Program-made: the position numbers and the translations under genes
Part shown: positions 48,093 through 56,159 of the stretch, one piece after another
Layout: every line of letters begins with the position of its first letter
Numbering within the stretch: the stretch's first letter is position 1
Notes under the pieces: generated by a model
Databases searched by the model: none
Told to the model about the DNA's origin: nothing
What the model saw: only the letters and a program-made list of their open reading frames with translations
Assembly (NCBI GenBank): GCA_030429705.1
Contig: JAUIES010000001.1
Span: 620,001-684,000 of the forward strand
Direction of reading: 5' to 3'
Source of the DNA: Phycisphaerae bacterium
GTDB taxonomy: Bacteria; Planctomycetota; Phycisphaerae; Phycisphaerales; UBA1924
Length of the DNA: 64,000 nucleotides

Positions 48093-49337
48093 CTAAAGAG
48101 CCCTGGTTTTGTTCTCAGCCAGTTCTCTCAGGATTGCCGCATGACGAGCGCTTGCACCTTGTTCTCGCTGTACGCACGCGAGTCCGGCTGCGACCAGCCG
48201 AGATCGTGCAGGTTCGTCTGCACACAACCCCGCAAGTGCCTCGGTCAGCCCCGCGGCCTGTGTCTGGACGATCGCACCAGCCGACTTGAGCGTTTCGACA
48301 ATGGACGCGAAGTGTTCGACCGACGGGCCGATGACGACGGGCTTACCCAGGGCAATCGGCTCCGTCGGGTCTGACCCACCCAGTAGTGTGAACGATCGAC
48401 CGATGACGACGACATCCGCCAGTTCATAGACCGCACCGAGTTCGCCAATCGAATCGAGCAGGAATCGACCTGCCGATCGATCACCTGACCCCGGCGCGGA
48501 CCTTCGGACGCAACCCGGCATTGCGTCAGCTGCCTCGTCAAACCGTTCAGGCTTGCGCGGAGCGCACACGAGTTGCACGCCTTGCGGGCAGGCGCGATGT
48601 AACAACGCCTCTTCTTCATCAGCGGTGCTGCCAGCAACAACCACCATCCTGTGCAGATCGATCCCAAGCGACGCAGCGATGTCACGCGCCTCGTCGCTGA
48701 CACCGGCTGCTGCTCGGTCAAGATCAACAGCATCCCATTTCATTGACCCAGTCGCCACGCACTGACTCTCCGCCACGCCCATGTCGATGAATCGTGATTG
48801 ATAGACCTCGTCTTGCGCAGCAACGATCGACAGCGATGCAAAGGTCTTGCGCAGGAGCGGCCTCAAACGCCGATACCCACGAAACGACTTGGCACTCAAT
48901 CGACCATTGATGACCGCAACAGGAATGTGCCGCCGATTCGCTTCTCGGATGAAGTTCGGCCAGACCTCGAGTTCGACGAGGGCAACCGCATCCGGTTCAA
49001 CAGCGTCGAGGAATCGCCGTGTGCAGCGTGAAAAATCGAGTGGGTACCGAACCACCGTGCACACATCTGCATACAGCGACTGGGCGCGTGCAATGCCCGT
49101 ATCGGTACCAACAGATACAACAACTTCGGCTTGTTCAGTCAGCAGTGGAATGAGACTACGAAGCGCACTGACTTCACCCACGGAGACCGCATGAAGCATG
49201 ATTCTCGGCTTTCTGGACTTGGGTGGGAGGGGAGGTGTGTGCCCGAGTCGTTCGCGGCGGCCTGACCGCTTCTTCCGCATCCACCACGGAGCAGCAACCA
49301 CCATCACCACCCCGTATATGACATCGAGGAAGTTCAC
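48093..49337 (-). CDS. waaA: 3-deoxy-D-manno-octulosonic acid (Kdo) transferase
   Basis: Transfers Kdo from CMP-Kdo to lipid A precursor at the inner membrane. The 414-residue protein has a hydrophobic N-terminal anchor (DVIYGVVMVVAAPWWMRKK), then LHAVSVGEVSALRSLIPLL (with the family's catalytic-base glutamate), VVSVGTDTGIARA, ALVELEVWPNFIREANRRHIPVAVINGRLSAKS, and in the C-terminal GT-B half VVVAGSTADEEE, VCAPRKPERFDE and FTLLGGSDPTEPIALGKPVVIG. GTG at 49337 is chosen since MNFLDVIYG is the usual family start; the frame is open to a GTG at 49370. KdtA implies a lipid A-type outer membrane, in line with current views of planctomycetes. Confidence 0.93.
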   Translation of the reverse strand: MNFLDVIYGVVMVVAAPWWMRKKRSGRRERLGHTPPLPPKSRKPRIMLHAVSVGEVSALRSLIPLLTEQAEVVVSVGTDTGIARAQSLYADVCTVVRYPLDFSRCTRRFLDAVEPDAVALVELEVWPNFIREANRRHIPVAVINGRLSAKSFRGYRRLRPLLRKTFASLSIVAAQDEVYQSRFIDMGVAESQCVATGSMKWDAVDLDRAAAGVSDEARDIAASLGIDLHRMVVVAGSTADEEEALLHRACPQGVQLVCAPRKPERFDEAADAMPGCVRRSAPGSGDRSAGRFLLDSIGELGAVYELADVVVIGRSFTLLGGSDPTEPIALGKPVVIGPSVEHFASIVETLKSAGAIVQTQAAGLTEALAGLCADEPARSRLVAAGLACVQREQGASARHAAILRELAENKTRAL

Positions 49338-49406
49338 AGCCTCGGCACCCTCCAAAGATCCATGATACACCAGGATTCATCAACCCGACATCAGTCACAC
49401 TCCAAC

Positions 49407-49853
49407 ATGATTGAGAAGAACCGTCATCCAAAGATTGTGATTCGGCGCACGCGCGTTCTGGCGGCTGTTCTTGCGGCTGTCACATTGTGCACTGGTGTCG
49501 TCGTGCGGACGGGTGGGCTTCCGATGTTCTGGGCAAAATACGCCGGTGTTGCGCTTTGGTCCGTGCTGGTGTACTGGATCGTGGTGTTTGTCGCACCGCG
49601 ATGGTCGCCGTGGCGCGTTGGTGTCACCGCTCTCGGGATCGGGTGGTTGGTCGAGTTTGCACAACTCTCGCCCGCGCCAGCCTGGCTCGCTTCGGTGATT
49701 CCATTGGCGCGATGGGTGTTTGGGACGACCTATAACGCGCCCGACTTGATTGGGTATCTGGTCGGCGCGATTGTCGCGACTGGTGCACACTGGGTGTCAC
49801 GACCGTTGCAAATGGGCAGGCCGGGGCTCGAACCCGGGACCTCTCGCATGTAA
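49407..49853 (+). CDS. DUF2809/VanZ-like small membrane protein ending inside antisense tRNA
   Basis: A 148-residue membrane protein with about four hydrophobic helices: VLAAVLAAVTLCTGVVVR, YAGVALWSVLVYWIVVFVA, GVTALGIGWLVEFAQL and DLIGYLVGAIVATGAHWVS. The conserved-looking WLVEFAQLSPAPAW and NAPDLIGYLVGA suggest the DUF2809 (VanZ-related) family, function unknown. ATG 49407 is used; an in-frame ATG at 49362 is possible. The last 13 residues (MGRPGLEPGTSRM) are encoded by the complement of tRNA-Val at 49813-49886, and the stop codon lies within that tRNA. The natural end of the protein is therefore either this read-in or has been displaced. The membrane call is firm, the family call moderate. 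Confidence 0.75.
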   Translation: MIEKNRHPKIVIRRTRVLAAVLAAVTLCTGVVVRTGGLPMFWAKYAGVALWSVLVYWIVVFVAPRWSPWRVGVTALGIGWLVEFAQLSPAPAWLASVIPLARWVFGTTYNAPDLIGYLVGAIVATGAHWVSRPLQMGRPGLEPGTSRM

Positions 49854-49886
49854 AACGAGCGCTCTAGCCAACTGAGCTACCCGCCC
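49813..49886 (-). tRNA. tRNA-Val (anticodon UAC)
   Basis: On the minus strand GGGCGGG pairs with CCTGCCC in the acceptor stem (with one wobble/mismatch). TAGCTCAGTTGGCTAGAGCG is the D-arm, CTCGT-TTTACAT-GCGAG the anticodon arm with UAC, and CCGGG-TTCGAGC-CCCGG the T-arm; discriminator A. CCA is not encoded. The 3' end of the plus-strand DUF2809-like gene overlaps it. Confidence 0.95.
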
Positions 49887-49970
49887 TTGCCGATGAGTTT
49901 ATCCATCACCCCCGGTTCAATCTTGGTGTCCTGTTTGACACGCATCCTAAACTGACGGCAGAGGAGCGGT

Positions 49971-52913
49971 ATGCACAGCGATCAAGACATTGAAACCCGC
50001 GCAACGCAGATCATCGATCATGCGCAAACCCTCAAACCAGCAGAACGCGATGACTATCTTGAAGCCCAGTATCAGCACGATCCGATCCTTCGCGCACGCG
50101 TTCAGGCAAGACTCGCTCGTCACCCGGCGAGCAAAAACGAATGCCAGAATCCTGATGGCTTGCAATCTGCAATCGCGAACGGCGATTTACCTTCGAGGCC
50201 CTTGCAGCGAGACATGATCGAAGAAGGTACGGCCATCGGGCCGTACACCGTCGAGTGTTTGCTCGGGTCGGGCGGCTTTGGAGCGGTGTACCTGGCGCAG
50301 CAAGAGGAACCGATTCGTCGACAGGTCGCGCTCAAGATCCTCAAAGTCGGCATGGACACCGCGGAGATTGTCCAGCGATTCGAAGCCGAAGAACAAGCAC
50401 TCGCCTTGATGAGCCACCCGGGAATCGCCAGCGTTTTTGATGTTGGCATGACTGAACGAGGTCGGCCTTACTTCGCGATGGAGTATGTGCCCGGTGTCAG
50501 CCTCGGTCGATTCTGCGATCGTGAACGATTGAACACCAACGATCGTGTGAGGTTGTTCATCGATGTGTGCAACGCGATGCAGCACGCTCACCAGAAGGGC
50601 ATCATTCACCGCGACCTCAAGCCGTCAAACATCATGGTCATGATGCAGGATGGACGCCCGCAGCCCAAGATCATCGACTTCGGCATCGCCAAAGCGGTGT
50701 TTTCTCCACTGACCGACCATTCCATGGTGACCGATGCCGGGCACGCGATCGGGACACCCGAATATATGAGCCCCGAGCAGGCGCAGACGAACAGCGATGA
50801 TGTCGACACGCGCGCCGATGTGTACTCACTCGGCATGGTCTTGTATGAACTGTTGACCGGCGCTATGCCGCACACTTTGATGCGCGATCGTCGGCCGAGT
50901 GTGCTCGAACTTCGAGACTGGGTGCTCAACGGCGAAACGATTCGTCTCTCCACGCGGATCGCCATGCTTGGCGATGAGGCTGCCGAACTGGCGGACAAAC
51001 GAAGATCAACACCGACGACGCTGCGCAAGCAATTGCGCGGCGAACTGGAGTGGATCACCCTCAAATCGCTCGAACGCGATCGCAATCGCCGATACGGATC
51101 TGTCTATGAGTTTGGCGCCGATCTGCAACGATACCTCAACGACGAGCCGGTCATTGCAGGTCCACCGACGACAGCCTACCGGGCGCAGAAGTTCATCGCT
51201 CGGCATCGCGGGGGGGTCTTTGCGGGTGTTGCGATGTCGGCAGCCCTGCTCGCCGGAATTGCTATCGCAACGGTTGGTTTCGTTTCAGCGAACGAGGCTG
51301 CCAATGACGCGAGGCGAGCCGAACAGGCGACCAAATCAGCGATGGCGCGAGTCGTGGAAGAACGAACGAATGCCGAGACCGCCCGAATCCTCGCGGAACA
51401 GGACGCAATCCGAGCCCACGAAGTCAGTCGTTTCCTTGAGCGTGTGCTGACATCGGTTGACCCCGGCATCGCCGGGCCGACCGTGCGGATGCTCGATGTC
51501 CTGCAACAGGCAGAGGCCGATCTTGCTCATGACGAGTTTTCTGACCCGATCACCGGAGCCACAGTCCGCGGTGCGATCGGCGAGTCGTACCGAGCGCTCG
51601 CCGAGTACGACGACGCAACCGAGCATCTCAAAGCCAGAGCAACGCAGTTTGAACTGCTCTTCGGACCGGACGATGTGCGAACACTCCAGGCGCGCTTGGC
51701 GGTTGGAGGCAATCTGCGAAGCCTTGGTCACTACGACGAGGCCCGCACCTTACTCGAGTCAGTGCGAAGCGCACTGGAATCACAACAAGGACCGAGCGGA
51801 CCGGACACGCTGACAGCACTTGGTCATCTCGGTCGATTGGAACTGGAAACAGGCAACCTCGAAGCAGCCGAAACACTGTTCCGCGAGGTGCTCGATCGAA
51901 CCATCGCGCTGAACCCTTCACCAGCCGAACTGGCCCGGGCGCGAGCAGACTTTGGCTGGGCGCTGATGGATCAGCACAAACTCGCCGAAGCCGAGCAATA
52001 CTTGCGAATGGCAAGTGACACGCTGCTCGAAGCGGAGGGTCCGACTCACCCCACCACGCTCCGGGTGCGTGATTCACTCGCGGTCACGCTACAGAACCTC
52101 GGGCGGCGCGATGAAGCCATCGAAATCTATGACGAGATTCTCGCGATCCGGCGCGAGCAGATGGGCGAGAGCAATCCGCTCACACTCTGGGCGATGAACA
52201 ACCTGGGCACGGCGCTGAGTGAGACACCAAGTCGTGTGGACGAAGGCCGCGTGATGATGGAACGCGTGCTCGAACTGCAACGCGAACGCTACGGCAATGC
52301 GCACCTGTACTCGATCACGACGATGAACAACCTCGCGTCGATCTACCGCAAACTCGGGCGCAAGGACGAAGCCGAGGTACTGTGGTCCGAAGCAACCACG
52401 CACGGCGAAGCGCTGTGGGGGCCGACACACCCGCGCACACTGGGCACCATCACCAACCGCGCCGGACTGATTTCGGAAATGGGCCGATGGGACGAAGCAC
52501 GCGAACGGTTCGAGTACGCCTTGCCATTGATGGAAAAAACGCTGGGCAAGTCACATGGCATGTGGCTCACCGCCAAGCACGGGCTCGGCGTGACGCTGGT
52601 CCGTATGGAGTTGTTCGACGATGCGCTGGCGTGCTTTGGCGAACTCATGACCGAGGCCGAAGCCGTTCTGCCCGAGGGGCATTGGTATCTGCATCAGTTC
52701 CGCAGTTGGCGCGGGATCGCGCTGACCGGGCTCGAGCGCTATGACGAAGCCGAGACGGTCCTGCGGGCCTCGATGGACGGACTCATTACCCAGTTCGGTC
52801 AGGATCACGACCGATCGCTGGGCGTACGCAGCAAACTCGTCGAGCTCTATGAGATCACCGGCAACGCTGACGCTCTCGCAGCACTGCGGGCGGAATACCC
52901 GGATCCTGAGTAA
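49971..52913 (+). CDS. Ser/Thr protein kinase with transmembrane helix and TPR array
   Basis: A 980-residue Hanks-type kinase of the PknB-TPR kind that is expanded in planctomycetes. After about 85 N-terminal residues comes the kinase domain (about 88-400): the P-loop LLGSGGFGAVYLAQ near 97-110, the ATP lysine in VALKILKVG near 122, the catalytic loop IIHRDLKPSNIMVM near 212-225, DFGIAKA near 235, and GTPEYMSPEQ in the activation segment. One transmembrane helix follows (about 413-437, GVFAGVAMSAALLAGIAIATVGFV). The rest is an array of about ten TPR/TPR_10-like repeats (e.g. GRRDEAIEIYDEILAIRREQMG) that would lie outside the cytoplasm. ATG 49971 has GAGGAG upstream. The target is unknown. Confidence 0.95.
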   Translation: MHSDQDIETRATQIIDHAQTLKPAERDDYLEAQYQHDPILRARVQARLARHPASKNECQNPDGLQSAIANGDLPSRPLQRDMIEEGTAIGPYTVECLLGSGGFGAVYLAQQEEPIRRQVALKILKVGMDTAEIVQRFEAEEQALALMSHPGIASVFDVGMTERGRPYFAMEYVPGVSLGRFCDRERLNTNDRVRLFIDVCNAMQHAHQKGIIHRDLKPSNIMVMMQDGRPQPKIIDFGIAKAVFSPLTDHSMVTDAGHAIGTPEYMSPEQAQTNSDDVDTRADVYSLGMVLYELLTGAMPHTLMRDRRPSVLELRDWVLNGETIRLSTRIAMLGDEAAELADKRRSTPTTLRKQLRGELEWITLKSLERDRNRRYGSVYEFGADLQRYLNDEPVIAGPPTTAYRAQKFIARHRGGVFAGVAMSAALLAGIAIATVGFVSANEAANDARRAEQATKSAMARVVEERTNAETARILAEQDAIRAHEVSRFLERVLTSVDPGIAGPTVRMLDVLQQAEADLAHDEFSDPITGATVRGAIGESYRALAEYDDATEHLKARATQFELLFGPDDVRTLQARLAVGGNLRSLGHYDEARTLLESVRSALESQQGPSGPDTLTALGHLGRLELETGNLEAAETLFREVLDRTIALNPSPAELARARADFGWALMDQHKLAEAEQYLRMASDTLLEAEGPTHPTTLRVRDSLAVTLQNLGRRDEAIEIYDEILAIRREQMGESNPLTLWAMNNLGTALSETPSRVDEGRVMMERVLELQRERYGNAHLYSITTMNNLASIYRKLGRKDEAEVLWSEATTHGEALWGPTHPRTLGTITNRAGLISEMGRWDEARERFEYALPLMEKTLGKSHGMWLTAKHGLGVTLVRMELFDDALACFGELMTEAEAVLPEGHWYLHQFRSWRGIALTGLERYDEAETVLRASMDGLITQFGQDHDRSLGVRSKLVELYEITGNADALAALRAEYPDPE

Positions 52914-52951
52914 CGCCGGGTTGCACCGTCAAATGTGACACTTTTGCATTA

Positions 52952-53027
52952 AACGAGCCCCGACCGTGAGGGAGGGGGCGATGCGTGCACGAACGCCTGG
53001 CCCCCTCCCTCACGGTCGGGGCTCGTT
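52952..53027. repeat. Large perfect inverted repeat, QRAPTVREG-type palindromic element
   Basis: Two arms, 52952-52979 and 53000-53027, are perfect reverse complements over 28 bases. The right arm core reads CCCTCCCTCACGGTCGGGGC and ends GCTCGTT followed by GAG. The 20-base loop contains a further GCGT/ACGC stem. The element lies between the convergent kinase and glyS genes and would form a very stable RNA hairpin on either strand, so it may also stop transcription. The same arm sequence recurs at 55177-55203 and, less exactly, at 55216-55242 inside ispH, marking it as a dispersed repeat. Confidence 0.93.
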
Positions 53028-53044
53028 GAGGCTTGTTTTCACAC

Positions 53045-54772
53045 TCACACGCCGAGTTTGCCCGCCAGAAAGTCCCCCACCTGGTCGATCGCAAGGCGGC
53101 TCTGCTCGAGCGTGTCGCGATCGCGGACAGTGACGGTCTGGTCGGTCAGGGTTTCGCTATCAATGGTGAAGCAGAACGGGCAGCCGGCTTCGTCCATACG
53201 GGCGTAGCGCTTGCCGATCGACTGCTTCTCGTCATATTCGATCGTGCCGAGGTGCCCGAAGCGTTTACGCAGTTCCGCGAACAATGGCTCGGCGATCTCG
53301 GGCATGCCGTCCTTCTTGACCAACGGAAACACCGCTGCCTTGATCGGCGAAATACGCGGGTGGAACTTCATGTAGACGCCCGACGCCCGGTCAGGATCAG
53401 GCGTGTATGCCTCGCACAGGATCGCGAGCACGCCGCGATCGAGGCCGGCGGATGGCTCGATGACATGGGGCAGATACCACTCGCCCTTGGGTTGGCCGTT
53501 CTTTGCCAGTTCGCCCCGGGTCTTGTCGTGATACTCCATCTTCTTCTTGGAGTGTTCCTGATGCTGCTTCAGGTCGAAATCAGTTCGATCCGCGATGCCC
53601 TCGAGTTCGCCATAGCCGGGCGCGGTGAACGGGAACTTGTATTCGATATCGCTCGTCCCCGCCCCTTCCTTGGCGTAGTGGGCGAGTTCGCCCTCGTCGT
53701 GCTCACGGAGGATGAGATTTTCGCCTTCGAGCCCGATCCCCTGCCACCACGCCATGCGCCAATCGCGCCAGAAGACATACCACGCCTTCGAATCATCGGG
53801 ATGGCAGAAAAACTCGATTTCCATCTGCTCGAACTCGCGGCTACGGAAGGTGAAGTTGCGAGGCGTGACCTCGTTGCGGAAAGCCTTGCCGGTCTGGGCG
53901 ATGCCGAAGGGGAGCGCGACGCGCGTCGAGTCGACGACATTCTTAAAGTTGATGAAGATGCCCTGGGCGGTCTCGGGGCGGAGGTAGACTTTGTTGTCTT
54001 CATTGAAGACGGCACCGGTAAATGTATGATTCATTAGGTTGAAAGCACGAGGTTCCGACAAACCACCGATTTTACCTGTGAAAGGTGAGGGGACTAGATC
54101 AGGATAAAACCTGAGCGCAAGGTTTGTAGTAGTAATCAATGCTTTCTCGGGTCCTTTCCCGAAATCAGCCATCACGAGCACTCCGAACTGATAACCCTCC
54201 GAATATCCAGTCTTCCCGATCGATTTGATCCCGACAATCTTCTGCAGAGATTTGTCCGATTCCAGTAAAGAGACGGCCTCATCTGGTCCGGAGGCGATGA
54301 CCGTCGCATTTGGTATGGCCACTTCGGAGTGCATTTTGAGGGTTGGTTCGCCACCGGCGGTGTCGATCGTGTCAGTGGTTCGCTTGAGCGGATCGGAATA
54401 TCGATAGATTCCTTGAAGGTGATCCGCGCGAAATCTTCGACCATCGGGTGTCGATTTGTCTGTAACCATCGGATCGTTGAACCCGCCGACATGCCCCGAC
54501 GCTTCCCACACCTTCGGGTTTTGGATGATGCATGAATCCAGCGGCACGATCTCGACGGGCTTGCCATCCGGGCCCATCTGTCCGCCCGCGCCGAGCATGA
54601 CCACATCGGTCCACCACGCATCGCGGAGGTTTTTCTTGAGTTGAGCGCCGAGCGGGCCGTAGTCCCAGAAGCCGTTGATCCCGCCGTAGATTTCGGATGC
54701 CTGAAAGATGAACCCGCGTCTTTTGCACAGGGCCATGATGTCGTCCATTGATTTCGTCGCGTTGTCCGCCAT
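53045..54772 (-). CDS. glyS: Glycyl-tRNA synthetase, single-chain (alpha2) type
   Basis: Class II synthetase charging tRNA-Gly. The 575-residue protein starts MDDIMALCKRRGFIFQASEIYGGINGFWDYGPLGAQLKKNL, contains motif 2/3 landmarks YLRPETAQGIFINFKNV, PFGIAQTGKAFRNEVTPRNFTFRSREFEQMEIEFF and VIEPSAGLDRGVLAILCEAY, and ends with the anticodon-binding domain (YARMDEAGCPFCFTIDSETLTDQTVTVRDRDTLEQ). The cysteines of the usual zinc-like insert around the RADHL motif are missing. In their place is a segment of over 100 residues (about 125-255) whose codons are noticeably less GC-rich than the rest. ispH starts about 1.2 kb upstream on the same strand, with its 3' end close by (78 bases). Confidence 0.95.
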   Translation of the reverse strand: MADNATKSMDDIMALCKRRGFIFQASEIYGGINGFWDYGPLGAQLKKNLRDAWWTDVVMLGAGGQMGPDGKPVEIVPLDSCIIQNPKVWEASGHVGGFNDPMVTDKSTPDGRRFRADHLQGIYRYSDPLKRTTDTIDTAGGEPTLKMHSEVAIPNATVIASGPDEAVSLLESDKSLQKIVGIKSIGKTGYSEGYQFGVLVMADFGKGPEKALITTTNLALRFYPDLVPSPFTGKIGGLSEPRAFNLMNHTFTGAVFNEDNKVYLRPETAQGIFINFKNVVDSTRVALPFGIAQTGKAFRNEVTPRNFTFRSREFEQMEIEFFCHPDDSKAWYVFWRDWRMAWWQGIGLEGENLILREHDEGELAHYAKEGAGTSDIEYKFPFTAPGYGELEGIADRTDFDLKQHQEHSKKKMEYHDKTRGELAKNGQPKGEWYLPHVIEPSAGLDRGVLAILCEAYTPDPDRASGVYMKFHPRISPIKAAVFPLVKKDGMPEIAEPLFAELRKRFGHLGTIEYDEKQSIGKRYARMDEAGCPFCFTIDSETLTDQTVTVRDRDTLEQSRLAIDQVGDFLAGKLGV

Positions 54773-54850
54773 TGCTCGCTCCGGGTCGTGAAAAGTCGTG
54801 TGGGGGTGAGTCTAGGTGAGTGGTCTGCCCAGATGGCAGGTGATTTGGCA

Positions 54851-56017
54851 TCACTGGTCCGACAGCCCCTCGATCGTGAGCGGCACCGCGTCGCGGCCAT
54901 AGGTCGCTTTGACGATGCTCGGACTCTCGACACGGATGCGGCGGGCTTCGGGGTCGATGCCGCGCTCGCGCATCGCCCGCTTGAGCGTCACCGGCAGCCC
55001 AAACTCGACGGCTTCTTCGATCACATCGCCCGTGAACAACTCGGCGTGGTGCTCATCGACGAGCAGACGGCAGATCTCGGCGACGAGGTCTTCGGGAGCG
55101 CTAGCACCAGCGGTGAGCAGGATGGTCTGGGTGGGTTCCACGCTCGCGCTTCGGGCTTGTTGAGATGTTGAAGAAACCCCCTCCCTCACGGTCGGGGCTC
55201 GTTGAGGCGTGGGAGACCCCTCCCTTACGGCTGGGGCTCGTTGAGACGAACCGATGAACCACGCCGGGTCAATCTGGCTGGCATCGTCGATCAGTTTGGC
55301 CCGCGTCCCGACATTTTCAGCGATCTCGGTCAGCCGTTGCGAGTTACTCGAGTTGGTCGAGCCGACCACCAGCACCAGGTCGCACTGGGGTGCGAGCGTG
55401 CGGACCGCGTGCTGCCGGTTGGTGGTCGCATAGCAGATGTCTTCACTGGGGGGGGCCTTGATGGCTGGAAACGCCTGCCGAAGGGCGTCGATGATCACGC
55501 CCGCGTCGTCGGTCGAGAGCGTGGTCTGAGTGAGATAGACAAGTCGGCTCGGGTCGTCGATTGTGAGGCCCGCAATATCCTCGGGCGATTCGACCACCTG
55601 GATCGCGCCAGGTGCCTCACCTTGTGTGCCGATGACTTCCTGATGATCGCGGTGCCCCACCAGCAGGATCTGGTACCCCTGCCGGGCGTACCGAATGGCT
55701 TCCGAATGCACCTTGGTCACGAGCGGGCAGGTCGCATCAATCGCGGTCAGGCCTCGTGCCTCGGCTGCCTGGCGCACAGCGGGGCTGATGCCATGGGCGC
55801 TGAACACCACAATCGCTCCCGGGGGCACCTCGTCGATGGATTCGACAAACACCACGCCTCGGTCCTTGAACCGGGTGACGACATGCTTGTTGTGCACGAT
55901 TTCGTGATAGACATAGATCGTCTGGCCGGTGAACACATCGAGAACCTGGTCCACCACATCGATCGCCATGCGAACGCCGGCACAAAAACCCCGTGGATTG
56001 ACCAGAATGACCTGCAT
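54851..56017 (-). CDS. ispH: 4-hydroxy-3-methylbut-2-enyl diphosphate reductase with repeat insertion
   Basis: Last enzyme of the MEP isoprenoid pathway, a 4Fe-4S reductase (also LytB). The 388-residue protein has the three cluster cysteines in NPRGFCAGV (residue 12), DATCPLVTKV and EDICYATTNRQ. It also has VYHEIVHNKHVV, VFSAHGISPAV, VVGSTNSSNSQRL and the late LLTAGASAPEDL. The start at 56017 gives the standard N-terminus MQVILVNPRGFCAGV. It is about 70 residues longer than usual: an insert of about 32 residues (near 259-290, containing QRAPAVREG and QRAPTVREG) lies just before the LLTAGAS strand, and there is a C-terminal tail of about 40. The insert is the in-frame translation of the palindromic repeat found at 52952-53027. 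Confidence 0.95.
   Translation of the reverse strand: MQVILVNPRGFCAGVRMAIDVVDQVLDVFTGQTIYVYHEIVHNKHVVTRFKDRGVVFVESIDEVPPGAIVVFSAHGISPAVRQAAEARGLTAIDATCPLVTKVHSEAIRYARQGYQILLVGHRDHQEVIGTQGEAPGAIQVVESPEDIAGLTIDDPSRLVYLTQTTLSTDDAGVIIDALRQAFPAIKAPPSEDICYATTNRQHAVRTLAPQCDLVLVVGSTNSSNSQRLTEIAENVGTRAKLIDDASQIDPAWFIGSSQRAPAVREGSPTPQRAPTVREGVSSTSQQARSASVEPTQTILLTAGASAPEDLVAEICRLLVDEHHAELFTGDVIEEAVEFGLPVTLKRAMRERGIDPEARRIRVESPSIVKATYGRDAVPLTIEGLSDQ
55177..55203. repeat. Copy of the palindromic-element arm inside ispH (exact)
   Basis: These 27 bases are identical to the right arm of the hairpin at 53001-53027 and continue identically for several more bases (GAGGC). On the ispH coding strand they read QRAPTVREG in frame. 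Confidence 0.93.
55216..55242. repeat. Second, diverged copy of the element arm inside ispH
   Basis: Aligned to the copy at 55177 with a 39-base (13-codon) offset; four of 27 bases differ, and GAG follows as in the other copies. It encodes QRAPAVREG in ispH. The multiple-of-three spacing keeps the reading frame open. Confidence 0.88.
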
Positions 56018-56159
56018 CGTGTGCTCCGTGAACCGAGCCTGTGGTCCGAGAAGTGCCGCCCTTTGCATCGATCCACGCTGTCCCGCTTGGCGCGTGGCCT
56101 TGCAAACCCTACGCTGATAGGACCGCCCCGGATCGTAGGGGATCGGGAAGGAGATACCG

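Noticed and set aside
47834-48289. Plus-strand frame of 151 codons spanning tRNA-Lys
   Set aside because: It translates the complement of the tRNA (TRTLNLRIKSP pattern) and the antisense of kdtA; not a gene.
52952-53027. Simple transcription terminator
   Set aside because: Arms are much longer than usual, there is no T-run, and the same sequence occurs inside a coding gene; it is better described as a dispersed palindromic element, although it may also stop transcription.
53033-54037. 334-codon plus-strand frame opposite glyS
   Set aside because: glyS class II motifs are on the minus strand; the antisense frame starts in the repeat element and looks non-coding.
55177-55242. CRISPR array, because of similar short repeats in a row
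   Set aside because: Only two copies, spaced 39 bases and in frame inside ispH, with no unique regular spacers and no cas genes.
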